From Opitutales bacterium (GTDB lineage: Bacteria > Verrucomicrobiota > Verrucomicrobiia > Opitutales > Oceanipulchritudinaceae): a stretch of DNA of 63,320 nt. The translations under genes and the position numbers were made by a program. Below, one piece after another: positions 36,949-47,027 of the stretch; the stretch's first letter is position 1; every line of letters begins with the position of its first letter. The stretch is from positions 1 through 63,320 of the forward strand of contig SLNJ01000005.1 of assembly GCA_007133065.1 (NCBI GenBank), read 5' to 3'. The notes under the pieces were generated by a model that was given only the letters and a program-made list of their open reading frames with translations, searched no databases and was not told the origin of the DNA.

Positions 36949-37287
36949 ATTATGATCCTTTCAGAGATTTCGCGGATTTCAACAATGTGAAACCAAAAGT
37001 CAACAACGGGGATGGATCGACAATCATAAAGTTTTATTTCTATCCTTCGAAAGATGATCTTTGCTTATAGGTTGATTCCGGTTGAGACGCTCTTCCTCCG
37101 GTATTCGCAGCTGATCTCCAGGGGGGCGCATCCGGTTGCCATGCCGGGGAAACGCACACGAACGATATCCCGATGGCGATCCCTTGGAGGGGGGGGTGGC
37201 TTGCGATTTCGACGAATCCAATCCACAATGGTTTCCGGTTCGCCCGGAAATCAGAACTCCGGCGCCACGCCCTAGTACGGGCGTCCA
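36949..37287 (-). other. 339-base intergenic region fba / topB
   Basis: Both neighbours run on the minus strand, so this holds the 3' end signals of topB and the promoter and leader of fba. Near fba it is AT-rich, with a possible TATGAT -10 (37028-37023) and a poor TTTCGA -35 18 bases further upstream. Near topB it holds two hairpins, listed separately. The middle shows nothing that I can name. Confidence 0.4.
37232..37284 (-). terminator. Two tandem hairpins after topB, possible terminator
   Basis: ACGCCC/GGGCGT (37267-37284, 6-base loop) begins 3 bases after the topB stop, and TTTCCGG/CCGGAAA (37232-37250, 5-base loop) follows. Both stems are perfect. Neither has a T-run, so they may be an atypical terminator or a 3' stability element. 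Confidence 0.4.
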
Positions 37288-39798
37288 CTATTCCGACTTT
37301 TTCGGCGCTTTTTTCTTGGTGGCGGATTTCTTCGTCCCCTTGCCGGCGGGGCGGGGGGGGAATTCGAACCCGAGTTTCCCCTTGTCGTCGAGGGTGAGGT
37401 GGGCGTCGAAGTACCGGTTGGTGCGCTTGCTTCGGAACCGTTCCAGCAGGTCGGTCTTGCGCTCCTTGAGGAGTTTTTCCATCTGTTCTGTCGGGATCGT
37501 TTTGCCGAGCAGTGTGCGGCTGATCCGGAACGCACTGCGATCGCCCTTGATGTTGGCTTCGGTGGCGTAGGCGTTGGGGGTTTCGTACACGGGGGATCCG
37601 TCGACCGGCGACTCCCCGACGACCTTGAGCTCGTTCAGATCGAGTTCCGAGTCGTCGTTCCCGTTGCCGTCCGCGCCGTTGCCCCCGTTGTCAAACACGA
37701 ACTTGACCTTGTTCTCCTCGTCGAGCCGGAGGATGGCGGAGAACGGTTTGTCGGCGCGCGATCGGAACCCGTCGAGCGGTCCGATGGTTCCTTTTTCGAT
37801 CAGTTCGGCGACTTCGGATTCATCGAGTTTCCGGCTGGCAATGGTTTTGTAGATGGAGAGGTTTTTGTCCTGGGACTGAAAGGCGCGCAAGGTCTCGACC
37901 ATCGGTTTCCCGTCGGTTGGCGAGATGATCCCGGTGACCCGGCCGTCCTCCTGTTTGTCTTCGAATGACTTGGTCTTGTGAACCAGGCGTTCGCACAATT
38001 CGGTGATGCCGCGCATGAACGCCTCGCGTGTCATCGTACCCGCTTCGATCTGGCTCAGTTTGTGCTCCCATTCCCCGGTGAGCGATGCGTTGACGAGCGA
38101 GCGGATATCCACGGCGCGGAGGAAGTCGATGAGGTTCTCCGCCTTGACGGTTGGAACCAGCTCGCGTCCCTCACGCTCCATATATTTCTCACGCATCAGA
38201 TGGTCGATAGTCTGGGCGCGTGTGGCGGGGGTGCCGAGACCCTTTTCGCGCATCGCCTCGGCGAGTTCGTCGTCATCGACGAGTTTCCCCGCCGTCTCCA
38301 TGGCGGTGAGCAGCGTGCCCTCGGTGTAGCGGGGCGGGGGCCGGGTTTGGTCTTCGATCTTTTCGGTGGAGACGACCCGGGCGCGAGGGGGCTCGCCGTC
38401 GTCTTTTGATAGCGCGGGGAGGGTGGAATCGCTCTTGCCGGCGCGGCCGTAGACATCGAGCCATCCGGGTGCGACGAGCACTTTGCCTTCGGTCTTGAAG
38501 CTTTGTTCGCCAATGCGGCTGAACCGCGTTGTCACGTCGAATTCCGCCGCCGGGTAAAAGACGGCGATGAAGCGCCGGCAGATCATGTCGTAAATCTTCT
38601 CCTCATCGGCACTGAAACTGCGGGAGCCCTCGCCGGTCGGAATCATCGCGAAGTGGTCGCTGACCTGGCTGTTGTTGAAGATCCGCTTATTCGGCTTGAT
38701 CCAGTCCTCGTCGATCGGCTTGCGTGCGCTCTCGTAGGAATCGGCGATCTTACCGAGTGTTTCGCGGCATGTCGGGATATAGTCCTCCGGGAGGGCCCGG
38801 GAATCCGTGCGGGGGTAGGTGATCGCCTTGTGGCGCTCGTAGAGGTTCTGAGCGATGCGGAGGGTCTGACCTGCGGCGAATCCGTACCGACCGTTCGCCT
38901 CGCGCTGGAGTGAGGTCAGGTCGTAGAGACGCGGTGGGACCTGCTTCGTGCGTTTCTTCTGCTCGGTGACCTCGGCATGGCTGATGTCGCGTATTGCATC
39001 GAGGATGCGATCGGCCTCCGCCTGCTCCCAGATCCGGTCGGCCCGGTCGTCGGGATCGTCGGATTTCTTGAAATCGGGTCGCTGGTAGACCCCTTCGTAT
39101 TCACCCGATGCGACGTCGAAAGTACCGACGATGCGCCAGTACGTCCTCGGCGAGAAATCGCGAATCAGGCGCTCCCGTTCAACGACAAGGGCGAGCGTGG
39201 GGGTCTGCACCCGGCCGACCGTCGCGACCTTGCCCCGCCGGGATCCGAGCATGCGGATGGTGACTGCACGGGTTCCGTTGATTCCGATGATCCAGTCCGA
39301 CTCGGAGCGCGAGCGAGCGGCGTCCTGGAGCGGCCGCATCTCTTCGCCGTCGCGCAATCGCTGAAACGCCTGGCGGATTCCCTCGCGTGTCATCGACTGC
39401 ATCCAGAGGCGTTTGCATGCTTTGGAGCATCCCGCCGCTTCATAGAGGTAGGTGAAAATCAACTCGCCCTCGCGTCCGGCATCACAGGCGTTGATGAGGG
39501 TGCCGACATCCTTCCGTGACATCAGTTTTTTCAGCTCGTTGAACCGACCCTTGTTCTTCTCGATCGGCTTGAGCTCGAATTGTTCGGGGATGATCGGAAG
39601 CGACTCCATGCGCCAGTAGCGCAGTCGCTTGTCGATGTCCTCGGGCATCACGAGTTCGACCACATGTCCCACCGCACTGGCGATGACGTAATCGTCGTTT
39701 TCGTAGGCGTTGCCGTTCTTCTTGAAGCGGCCGAGCGCGTTCGCGATGTCGCGTGCGGCGCTCGGCTTCTCCGCGATTATGAGTGACTTTTCGGGCAT
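37288..39798 (-). CDS. topB: DNA topoisomerase III (type IA)
   Basis: 836 residues. It cuts one DNA strand and passes another, resolving recombination and replication intermediates. An N-terminal Toprim domain has the catalytic Glu in IAEKPSAAR (about residue 10) and DAGREGE (106-112). The active-site Tyr is Y328 in ITYPRTDSRAL. GTPATRAQTIDHL is the conserved domain III/IV motif. The C-terminus (from about 600) has topoisomerase C-terminal repeats without zinc-finger Cys, an acidic Asp/Asn/Gly stretch and a Lys-rich tail. Extra C-terminal repeats of this kind are known in Chlamydiae and Verrucomicrobia. It lies 32 bases after the aminotransferase. Confidence 0.92.
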   Translation of the reverse strand: MPEKSLIIAEKPSAARDIANALGRFKKNGNAYENDDYVIASAVGHVVELVMPEDIDKRLRYWRMESLPIIPEQFELKPIEKNKGRFNELKKLMSRKDVGTLINACDAGREGELIFTYLYEAAGCSKACKRLWMQSMTREGIRQAFQRLRDGEEMRPLQDAARSRSESDWIIGINGTRAVTIRMLGSRRGKVATVGRVQTPTLALVVERERLIRDFSPRTYWRIVGTFDVASGEYEGVYQRPDFKKSDDPDDRADRIWEQAEADRILDAIRDISHAEVTEQKKRTKQVPPRLYDLTSLQREANGRYGFAAGQTLRIAQNLYERHKAITYPRTDSRALPEDYIPTCRETLGKIADSYESARKPIDEDWIKPNKRIFNNSQVSDHFAMIPTGEGSRSFSADEEKIYDMICRRFIAVFYPAAEFDVTTRFSRIGEQSFKTEGKVLVAPGWLDVYGRAGKSDSTLPALSKDDGEPPRARVVSTEKIEDQTRPPPRYTEGTLLTAMETAGKLVDDDELAEAMREKGLGTPATRAQTIDHLMREKYMEREGRELVPTVKAENLIDFLRAVDIRSLVNASLTGEWEHKLSQIEAGTMTREAFMRGITELCERLVHKTKSFEDKQEDGRVTGIISPTDGKPMVETLRAFQSQDKNLSIYKTIASRKLDESEVAELIEKGTIGPLDGFRSRADKPFSAILRLDEENKVKFVFDNGGNGADGNGNDDSELDLNELKVVGESPVDGSPVYETPNAYATEANIKGDRSAFRISRTLLGKTIPTEQMEKLLKERKTDLLERFRSKRTNRYFDAHLTLDDKGKLGFEFPPRPAGKGTKKSATKKKAPKKSE

Positions 39799-39830
39799 AG
39801 GAGGAATTGAGGGGCGTGGGAGTGCTGCGG

Positions 39831-40904
39831 TCAGAGTTCCGCCAGGATTTCGTCGAGTTGTTTCAGGAGCGCGTCGATGGTTTCATCGGTCTCGTCGCCC
39901 ATGTTCGAGATGCGGAAGGTTTTGCCCTTGATCTTGCCGTAGCCGCCGTCGATTACGCAGTTGTAGCGTTTCTTGAGGCGGGCGATGAGTTCGGGGAGGT
40001 CGAGGTCCGTGGAATTGCGGATGCAACTCAGGCTCTTCGACGCGAACGCGCGCGGCGGAAGGAGCTCGAATCCGTGGCGATCGGCCCATGCGTGGACCAT
40101 CTCGTTGAGTCGGGCATGCCGGGCGAAACGCGATTCCAGCCCTTCCTCGAAGATGTCCTCCAGCTTCGAGCGCAGCGCGAAGATATGCGGAATGACCGGC
40201 GTGCTCGGGGTCATCCCTTTTTCGTGGTTCTTACGAAACTCGAGAAAGTCGAAATAGTACCCGCGTCCCTCGATTGAGGCGGCGCGGGCAAACGCGCGTT
40301 CCGAGACGCTGAACAGGGCGAGTCCGGGGGGCAGGGCGAGCGCCTTCTGCGACCCCGTGAGCATGACGTCGATGCCGAGTTCGTCCTTGTTGATCGGAAC
40401 GGCTGAAAATGAGCTCACCGTATCGACCACCGAAATGACATCGGGAAACTCCCGGACGACCGCCATGATCTCCGCGAGGGGGTTCATCGTGCCGGTTGAA
40501 GTTTCATTGTGGATGATCGTGATGACATCGTAATCCCCGCCGGCGAGTTCTTTGCGCACCGCCTCGGGATCAACCGGCTCGCCCCACTCAAACTCGAGGG
40601 CGCCGGCCTGCAGTCCGCATCGTTTCGCGACGTCGTGCCATTTATCGGAAAAGGCGCCGCTCATACAGTTGAGGACTCGTTTCCCGGTGAGGTTGCGAAT
40701 CGCCCCCTCCATCACCCCCCATGCGCTGCTGGTGGAGATGAAGACCGGATCCTTCGTGTAGAAAAGGGTCTGGAGTCCCGGTTGAACCGACTCGTATAGT
40801 TCCACGAAATCGCTGCTGCGGTGCCCGAATACAGGGGTCGCCATGGCGTTATAGGTCTTTTGCGAGACCTCGACGGGTCCCGGAATGAAAAGTTTGTAAC
40901 TCAT
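39831..40904 (-). CDS. Class V PLP aminotransferase (alanine/serine-glyoxylate type)
   Basis: 357 residues from ATG 40904, which overlaps the panD stop by 4 bases and gives the family N-terminus (YKLFIPGPVEVS). It is a fold-type I class V enzyme. The PLP Lys is in LTGSQKALALPPG; STSSAWGVMEGAIRNL and the Asp of SVVDTVSSFSAVP also bind cofactor. The closest match by eye is alanine-glyoxylate/serine-pyruvate aminotransferase, though phosphoserine or other amino donors are possible. Coupling to panD suggests a role near beta-alanine or pantothenate metabolism, but this is only positional. Confidence 0.85.
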   Translation of the reverse strand: MSYKLFIPGPVEVSQKTYNAMATPVFGHRSSDFVELYESVQPGLQTLFYTKDPVFISTSSAWGVMEGAIRNLTGKRVLNCMSGAFSDKWHDVAKRCGLQAGALEFEWGEPVDPEAVRKELAGGDYDVITIIHNETSTGTMNPLAEIMAVVREFPDVISVVDTVSSFSAVPINKDELGIDVMLTGSQKALALPPGLALFSVSERAFARAASIEGRGYYFDFLEFRKNHEKGMTPSTPVIPHIFALRSKLEDIFEEGLESRFARHARLNEMVHAWADRHGFELLPPRAFASKSLSCIRNSTDLDLPELIARLKKRYNCVIDGGYGKIKGKTFRISNMGDETDETIDALLKQLDEILAEL

Positions 40905-41266
40905 AGGTTGAATTCTTTCTGGATGCGTTGGTTGTTGTCTGCGAGAACGATGGTCGGCGGACGCCAGGCACGGGCCTCCTCCTGCGGAATCGCGGTGAAA
41001 GCCATGATCACGAGCAGGTCGCCCACCTTCCCAAGGTGGCATACCGCGCCATTGAGGGCGATCGTGCGGGAGCCGGCGGGCTCGGGAATGACATAGGTTT
41101 CGAAGCGGTTGCCGTTCGTAATGTTTCCGACGAGGATCTTCTCGTAATGGAGAAGGCCGACTTTTTCCATCAGTGCCGAGTCGATTCCGAGACTGCCCTC
41201 GTAGTCGAGACTGGCATCGGTGACCGTGGCGCGGTGGATTTTGGCACGTAGAACGGTTATTGACAT
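40901..41266 (-). CDS. panD: Aspartate 1-decarboxylase (pyruvoyl enzyme)
   Basis: 121 residues. It decarboxylates aspartate to beta-alanine for pantothenate and CoA. The self-cleavage site Gly24-Ser25 in DYEGSLGID gives the pyruvoyl group, at the same position as in E. coli PanD. ITNGNRFETYVI and TIALNGAVCHLGKVGDLLVIMAF are family blocks. ATG 41266 is chosen because the residues upstream do not match the family. No other pan gene is nearby. Confidence 0.95.
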   Translation of the reverse strand: MSITVLRAKIHRATVTDASLDYEGSLGIDSALMEKVGLLHYEKILVGNITNGNRFETYVIPEPAGSRTIALNGAVCHLGKVGDLLVIMAFTAIPQEEARAWRPPTIVLADNNQRIQKEFNL

Positions 41267-41485
41267 GTCGTGGTGACGATTATTTTGTCGATTGTCGCGT
41301 ACAAGCCGGCATTTAAAAGGTTCCCGCCGATGCGCCGTCAACTCTCTTTCTCACGGCGGCGGTCCTCCGGGAAGGAGGCTTGCGCGAACGACCATAATAT
41401 GGCATGTCGGAAATTATGCAAATGATGGGCGAGGGGATCGGCCGGGGGTACACGCTCCGACAGCCTGCGGGGAGCAGCGGCTGCC
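41267..41485. other. Divergent intergenic region panD / lpxK
   Basis: 219 bases between two divergent starts, so it should contain both promoters. I found no convincing -35/-10 pair, hairpin or small gene. Confidence 0.3.
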
Positions 41486-42760
41486 ATGGCGACTCTTGAT
41501 GGCGTCCGTGCCGCGGTTGCCCGGGTGGAAAACCGGATTCGGTTGGGATTCGATCGCTTTGTTGAGTTCACTATCGATGTGATCCACGATCGCCGCAGCG
41601 GAGGCATGGGCCGTTATTTCGCCCTGTTTCTGGATGGATTGTCCCGTGTTTTCGACGTGTTGGTGCGGCTGCGCCTCCGGTTGTACCAGCAGCGGATCCT
41701 TCGCAACCATCACCTCGGATGCCTTGTCATCGTGGTCGGGAATCTGACCGTCGGGGGGACGGGCAAGACTCCCGTCGTTGAAAAGCTTGCGCGCAGCCTG
41801 GTTGAGCGCGGTCGGACCGTCGCGATTCTGAGCCGGGGGTATATGAGCCGCAGAGAGCCGGTGCTGAAGAAATGGTGGCGCATGCTGACCCACCTCGAGC
41901 CTCCCCCTCCGAAGGTTGTGAGCGATGGGACCGCGATATTGCTCGATTCCGAGACCGCGGGTGATGAACCGTACATGCTCGCGCGCAATCTCCCCGGCGT
42001 GCTCGTTCTGGTGGACAAGGACCGGGTCAAGGCGGGCCTCCACGCGATCAAAAAGTATCATGCGGACACCCTCATCCTCGACGACGGGTACCAATACTTC
42101 GCGCTGAAAGATCACCTGCAGTTGCTGATGATCGACAAGACCAACCCGTTCGGGAACGGACGGCTGCTTCCCCGGGGAATCCTCCGCGAGCCGATTCGCC
42201 ACCTGCGCCGGGCGTCCTACATCTTCGTAACGAAGTCGGACGGGGTCTCCGATCCCGAGCTGACCGCCTCCATTCGCCGGTACAAACCGGATGCGGAGCT
42301 GATCGAATGCACCCATCGGCCGCGCTATCTCCAGACTGTTTTCGGCGATGGCCGGCTGGCATTGGATCAAATGAAGGGCAAGCGGATCGGTGCGTTCTGT
42401 GGCATCGCGAGTCCGGAAAGCTTTGAGCGCTACCTTGTGGGTTTTGGGGCCCGTGTCGAATACAAGCACTGGTATCGTGACCACCATCGGTTTCTGCCCG
42501 GCGAGTTGGAGCAGTTCTTCCGCGAGGCGGTCGCGCGCGAGCTCGACATGGTCGTCACGACGGAGAAAGATGCCGTTCGAGTTCCAATCGGGTTTCAGTC
42601 CGCGGTTCCTTTTTACTACCTGCGGGTTGAGGTGGAGATCATCAACGGGGTCGCCGACTTCGAGGAGGCCGTATCACGGATCTGCTTCCCGAAAAAGCCG
42701 ATGGCGGCGACACGGCAGCCGTTCGTGGCGCAGGACCAGGCATTCGGCGGGGAGAAGTGA
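41486..42760 (+). CDS. lpxK: Tetraacyldisaccharide 4'-kinase
   Basis: 424 residues. It phosphorylates the 4' position of the lipid A disaccharide at the inner membrane, so the cell makes LPS. The N-terminus has an amphipathic/membrane segment, then a Walker A loop [11 protein letters not shown] (85-95), an SRGY block and the DDGYQYFAL motif of LpxK. It is longer than the E. coli enzyme (328 residues) because of an insert after the SRGY motif and N-terminal and C-terminal extensions. No other lpx gene is in the window. It is followed by nusA after a 138-base leader. Confidence 0.93.
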   Translation: MATLDGVRAAVARVENRIRLGFDRFVEFTIDVIHDRRSGGMGRYFALFLDGLSRVFDVLVRLRLRLYQQRILRNHHLGCLVIVVGNLTVGGTGKTPVVEKLARSLVERGRTVAILSRGYMSRREPVLKKWWRMLTHLEPPPPKVVSDGTAILLDSETAGDEPYMLARNLPGVLVLVDKDRVKAGLHAIKKYHADTLILDDGYQYFALKDHLQLLMIDKTNPFGNGRLLPRGILREPIRHLRRASYIFVTKSDGVSDPELTASIRRYKPDAELIECTHRPRYLQTVFGDGRLALDQMKGKRIGAFCGIASPESFERYLVGFGARVEYKHWYRDHHRFLPGELEQFFREAVARELDMVVTTEKDAVRVPIGFQSAVPFYYLRVEVEIINGVADFEEAVSRICFPKKPMAATRQPFVAQDQAFGGEK

Positions 42761-42782
42761 ACGTTTTTGGAGCTGTCTCCAC

Positions 42783-42839
42783 TTGACAAGGTTGTGCGAA
42801 GATGGCTGAATGCTTGGTCTTTCAGCATTCTCGTATACT
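42783..42839 (+). promoter_or_regulatory. nusA: Promoter/leader elements ahead of nusA
   Basis: A perfect TTGACA lies at 42783-42788, but the base block 17 on (CTGAAT) is a poor -10. A good TATACT lies at 42834-42839. Between them GAATGCT and AGCATTC (42808-42830) form a 7-bp inverted repeat with a 9-base loop. Either two overlapping promoters or a regulated start seems possible. NusA leaders are often autoregulated. Confidence 0.35.
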
Positions 42840-42898
42840 ACGGGGAGTGGGTTGCGGCCCGCTCTTTTTTTTCTTACAGACCGCACAACCAAACATAC

Positions 42899-44146
42899 AT
42901 GAGCAACGAAATCCTGGCCGTCCTGGAGTACATGGAAAAGGAGAAGGGGATCCCGCGGGAGGAGATGATCGCGGCGATTACCAATGCAATTCGCGGCGCT
43001 TCCGAGAAGGGGGTCAACGCGGGCCAGGAGCTTCGGATCGCGATCGATCCCCAGAGCGGTGAACTGAGCGCATGGGCTCTGCTCGAGGTGGTGGACTCTG
43101 TCAGCGATCCTCACAACCAGATCCACATTGAAAAGGCGCGCGAATACGGGAATCCGCAGATCGGAGATTTCATCGAAAAGCCGATCGATCCCTCCGGACT
43201 CGGCCGGATCGCCGCTCAGACGGCCCGGCAGACGATCATGCAGCGGCTGCGCCAGTTTGAGAAGGAGCGGATCTACGATGATTTCAAGGACATGGAAGGC
43301 GATATCGTTTCCGGAGTCGCGCGGCGTCGGGAGCGGGGCGACCTGGTCGTGGATCTCGGCAAAGCCGAGGCGATTCTTCCGCCGCGTGAGCGGGTTCCTG
43401 GTGAGGATTATTCGCCCGGCGAGCGCATTCGCTCCCTGCTCCTGCGAATCGAACCGACGAGTCGCGGTCCGGAGCTGATCCTCAGCCGCGCGAGTCCGAA
43501 GTTTGTGCGCCGGCTCTTCCAGCTGGAGGTGACGGAGATCGCGGACGGCACCGTGACGATCGAATCGATCGCCCGGGAGCCCGGCTACCGAACAAAGATC
43601 GCGGTGCTCTCCTCCGACCCCAAAGTGGATCCCGTCGGCGCCTGTGTCGGCGCGCGCGGGGCGCGGGTCAAGAGCATCGTTCGGGAGTTGGGGGGCGAGA
43701 AGATCGACATTATCAAGTATCACGCCGATCCGGTCGAGATGCTCCAGGAAGCGATCAACCCGGCGGTCGCGAGGAACGTGCGCGTGGACCATGCCAATCG
43801 GCGCCTTGCCTTTGAGGTGAATGAGGATCACCTGTCGATTGCGATCGGGCGACGCGGTCAGAATGCGCGTCTGACCTCGCGGCTTCTCGGCTGGAAGCTC
43901 GATATCTCGAAGGCCGAAGTCAAGGAGATCGGGTTCGAGGCGCGGAGGAAGGAGGCCATCGCCGCCTGGACCGCGGTTCCGGGAATCGGCGATGAGGTTG
44001 CGGAGTTTCTGGTTGAGAACGGAATGGTCAGTCCGGAGGCGTTCGAAGATGTCGAAACCCAGGACCTTGTGGAACTCGGGTTCACTCAGGAGGATTCCGA
44101 ACGCCTCCTGGAGCAGGTACAAGCCTTCCGTGCCGCCAACCACTGA
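42899..44146 (+). CDS. nusA: Transcription termination/antitermination factor NusA
   Basis: 415 residues from ATG 42899 ([17 protein letters not shown]), the family start; the frame opens earlier, at 42767, within the promoter region. NusA binds RNA polymerase and nascent RNA, controlling pausing, termination and antitermination. Domains: N-terminal RNAP-binding domain (1-~125), S1 (~135-200), KH1 ([20 protein letters not shown]) and KH2 ([17 protein letters not shown]). A short C-terminal helix-hairpin-helix unit follows ([16 protein letters not shown]). The two full acidic repeats of the E. coli protein (495 residues) are missing. No rimP lies before it. Confidence 0.95.
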   Translation: MSNEILAVLEYMEKEKGIPREEMIAAITNAIRGASEKGVNAGQELRIAIDPQSGELSAWALLEVVDSVSDPHNQIHIEKAREYGNPQIGDFIEKPIDPSGLGRIAAQTARQTIMQRLRQFEKERIYDDFKDMEGDIVSGVARRRERGDLVVDLGKAEAILPPRERVPGEDYSPGERIRSLLLRIEPTSRGPELILSRASPKFVRRLFQLEVTEIADGTVTIESIAREPGYRTKIAVLSSDPKVDPVGACVGARGARVKSIVRELGGEKIDIIKYHADPVEMLQEAINPAVARNVRVDHANRRLAFEVNEDHLSIAIGRRGQNARLTSRLLGWKLDISKAEVKEIGFEARRKEAIAAWTAVPGIGDEVAEFLVENGMVSPEAFEDVETQDLVELGFTQEDSERLLEQVQAFRAANH

Positions 44147-44192
44147 GTCGGGATTACTTGTCACCAGGCGCAAATCGGTTTTATTTTTTGCT

Positions 44193-46646
44193 ATGAGCGT
44201 TCGCATTTATCAACTTTCCAAGGAAATCGACATGGAGAATCAGGAGCTTATCAAGCTCCTGCGCGAGCGTGGCTATGATGTGAAGAGCGCTTCCAGTTCG
44301 ATCGACAACATTTCGGCGGAGAGTTTCAGGGAGGAATTTGGCCCCAAGGCGGACGAAACAAAAACCCCGGAAACCGACTCGGCCGATGACGCGTCCGCGC
44401 CGCAGGTACATGCATCCCCGGCACCTCCTTCAGCCGCGCCGAAACCGGTTCTGCCTCCCGGCGCCGTTGTACGCAGCCGCGCGGATGTTGAGCGCGAGCG
44501 CAAGGAGCGCCAGGAGGCGCAGCAGGCTCCCGCCGCACCGCCGCCTCCACCTCCCCCCGAGCCACCGCAGCGGGTCCGCCCCGGATCCGGCGTGGTAGCG
44601 CCGCCGCCGGCTCCCGGGGAGAAGTCGGACTCGGGCAAGGAACAGAAAACAACGCCCCCCTCGTCCCGGACGCAGGAGAAACCGGCGGCCTCCCGCGCAT
44701 CCGGTCCGACTCCGGTGGCACCGCCCCGGTCGCCGCAGCCGCTCCGCCCGCCTCAGATCAAGCCGCCGAGTCCGGTGAGCCCGCCGCCCGCTTCGAAGGA
44801 GGAGTCGTCTGCCGCCGAACCGGGTGTGGAGGAGCAGACCGCGGGGGATGACGCGGGTGACGTTCGCAAAATCCAGGTCAAACCGCCGATTGTGGTGCGT
44901 GATTTCGCAAAATCAATCGGGCTGCGCCCCTTTCAGCTGATCTCCGAGCTGATGGAGATGAATATTTTCGCCTCGATGAACCAGATCCTCGAGGAGGACG
45001 TTGCACAGCGTATTGCCGAGAAGCACAACATTGTGCTCGAGGTCCGGCACCGCGGCGAATCTCAGCAGGTGGCCGCGAAAAGAAAGCAGGAACCGGAGGA
45101 ACCGGTCGACGAATCCAAGTTCCTGGAGCCGCGTCCGCCGGTGGTTTGCATTCTTGGACATGTCGACCACGGCAAGACCACATTGCTGGATGCCGTTCGC
45201 CAAACGCACGTGGTCGATGGAGAAGCGGGTGGAATCACCCAGCACATCGGAGCCTACCAGGTCGAACACAATGATCGAAAGGTCACGTTTATCGACACGC
45301 CCGGACACGCCGCGTTCTCGAGAATGCGGATGCGCGGAGCCGAGGTGACCGATATCGCGGTTCTCGTGGTGGCTGCGGACGACGGGTTCATGCCTCAGAC
45401 CGACGAGGCGCTCGGACACGCCCGTGTGGCAAAGGTCCCCGTGGTGGTCGCGATCAACAAGACGGATGTCAAAGGCGCCAACATCGATCGCGTCAAACAG
45501 CAGATGCAGGAGCGCGGAATCGCTCCCGAGGACTGGGGCGGTGAAACGCTGTGTGTTTTGGTCAGTGCAATCACCGGCGAGGGTATCGGCGATCTGCTCG
45601 AGGCGCTGCTGCTCCAGGCTGAGATCATGGAGCTCAAGGCGAACCCTCGCTGTGCCGCTGAAGGGGTGGTGATCGAGACGCAGAAGGAAGTCGGGCGCGG
45701 CTCGACGGCCTCGGTGATCGTTAAACGGGGCACGCTTCGTCAGGGCGATGCAATCGTGTGCGGCCAGTATTATTGCAGAGTTCGCTCCCTGGTGGACGAT
45801 GCCGGTCGGGGGATCAAGTCGGCACTCCCGTCGACACCGGTCAAGGTGATTGGGTGGAATGGAACCCCTGAAGCCGGGGCCCTGTTCCGGGCCGAGAAGA
45901 ATGAACGCGTCGCGAAGCGTCTGGCCGAGGAGAACGAAGAAGCCTTTCGCAAGGAACAGTATGGACCGGCGGTTCAGGAAGCCGGTCCCGCCGCGTCGAT
46001 CGACGATCTGTTCGCTGCGATTGAGCGGACGCAGGTCGCGACTTTTCCTGTTGTGGTCAAAGCCGATGTGTACGGCACATCCGAGGCGCTTGCGACCAGT
46101 CTTGAAAGCATCAAGAGCGAGAAGATCAAGCTGCAGGTAATCGATACGGGCGTTGGTGCGGTGAGCAAGAACGACATCCTGATGTGCAGCGCCGCAAAAG
46201 CTGCGATTGTGGCGTTCAACGTGAGCCTGGAAAACGGTGCCGGTGCTTTTGCCAAGCACCACGGCATCCGGATCTTCCAACATGATATCATCTACGAGTT
46301 GATCGATGCGGTCAAAGACGCGATGGCGGATCAACTCGAGCCCGAGCTGCGCGAGAACAAGCTTGGGGCCGCCGAGGTTCGGCAGGTTTTCCCGGTCGCC
46401 AAGGGACTGGTGGCCGGCTGTCTTGTAACCGAGGGTCGTGTTCAACGCGATGCTCGTGCGCGACTTTTGCGCAAGGGAGAAGTGGTCGGCGAAAGCCGGG
46501 TGTCCGCGCTGAAGCGATTCAAGAACGACGCCACGGAAGTGCGCGCCGGGTATGAGTGCGGGATCAGTCTCGGATCCTTGAACAAATACGAACCCGGTGA
46601 TGTTATTGAGTGCTTCACTATCGAGAAGGTTAAACCGGAACTCTGA
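44193..46646 (+). CDS. infB: Translation initiation factor IF-2
   Basis: 817 residues from ATG 44193 ([20 protein letters not shown]), which is the IF2 N-terminal helical domain. GTPase that brings initiator tRNA to the ribosome. After the N-domain comes a low-complexity Pro/Ala/Glu linker (about 55-220), a second IF2_N domain (about 225-280), then the G domain: G1 GHVDHGKT (322-329), G3 DTPGH, G4 NKTD. Domains II-IV follow to the C-terminus ([17 protein letters not shown]). No good ribosome site: a T-rich tract precedes the ATG. Confidence 0.96.
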   Translation: MSVRIYQLSKEIDMENQELIKLLRERGYDVKSASSSIDNISAESFREEFGPKADETKTPETDSADDASAPQVHASPAPPSAAPKPVLPPGAVVRSRADVERERKERQEAQQAPAAPPPPPPPEPPQRVRPGSGVVAPPPAPGEKSDSGKEQKTTPPSSRTQEKPAASRASGPTPVAPPRSPQPLRPPQIKPPSPVSPPPASKEESSAAEPGVEEQTAGDDAGDVRKIQVKPPIVVRDFAKSIGLRPFQLISELMEMNIFASMNQILEEDVAQRIAEKHNIVLEVRHRGESQQVAAKRKQEPEEPVDESKFLEPRPPVVCILGHVDHGKTTLLDAVRQTHVVDGEAGGITQHIGAYQVEHNDRKVTFIDTPGHAAFSRMRMRGAEVTDIAVLVVAADDGFMPQTDEALGHARVAKVPVVVAINKTDVKGANIDRVKQQMQERGIAPEDWGGETLCVLVSAITGEGIGDLLEALLLQAEIMELKANPRCAAEGVVIETQKEVGRGSTASVIVKRGTLRQGDAIVCGQYYCRVRSLVDDAGRGIKSALPSTPVKVIGWNGTPEAGALFRAEKNERVAKRLAEENEEAFRKEQYGPAVQEAGPAASIDDLFAAIERTQVATFPVVVKADVYGTSEALATSLESIKSEKIKLQVIDTGVGAVSKNDILMCSAAKAAIVAFNVSLENGAGAFAKHHGIRIFQHDIIYELIDAVKDAMADQLEPELRENKLGAAEVRQVFPVAKGLVAGCLVTEGRVQRDARARLLRKGEVVGESRVSALKRFKNDATEVRAGYECGISLGSLNKYEPGDVIECFTIEKVKPEL

Positions 46647-46649
46647 GCT

Positions 46650-47027
46650 GTGCCACAGCGCGTCGTACGAGTAAACGAGTTGATCAAACGGGAAATCAGT
46701 GAGATTCTCCACACTCGTTATCAGTCCGAATCCGTCTACATCACCGTTACGGCTGTCGATACGGCTGCGGACCTGCGGCGCGCCGACGTTTTCTACTCCG
46801 TGCTCGGCGATGAGGAGCGCGCCCTCGCCGTCGACGGCTTCTTTCAGGCCTCCAGCGCTGATATCCGCCGGATGCTTGCGAGGAGGATCGTCTTGAAGTA
46901 TCTGCCCGAGTTGCATTTCCACGAGGATGATTCGATCGCGCGCGGTATCCGTCTCAACAAACTCCTCGACGACCTCGGCCTCCCGGGCGAGAGCGAAGAA
47001 CCTCCCGGCGACGGCGAATCCACATGA
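46650..47027 (+). CDS. rbfA: Ribosome-binding factor A
   Basis: 125 residues from GTG 46650, 3 bases after the infB stop. 30S assembly and cold-adaptation factor with a KH fold. The family N-terminus RVNELIKREISEILH and the R-R-A-D-V-F-Y-S-V and R-Y/L-P-E-L-H-F-H-E-D-D-S blocks are clear. It overlaps the next gene by 4 bases (ATGA). The acidic tail (GESEEPPGDGE) is non-conserved. Confidence 0.93.
   Translation: MPQRVVRVNELIKREISEILHTRYQSESVYITVTAVDTAADLRRADVFYSVLGDEERALAVDGFFQASSADIRRMLARRIVLKYLPELHFHEDDSIARGIRLNKLLDDLGLPGESEEPPGDGEST

Noticed and set aside
37355..37378. GGGTTCGAATTCC on the minus strand, T-loop look-alike
   Set aside because: It is inside the topB C-terminal codons (GFEFPPRP) and lacks any other tRNA arm.
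42674..44206. 510-codon open frame antisense to nusA
   Set aside because: Shadow of nusA; the KH and S1 motifs are on the plus strand.
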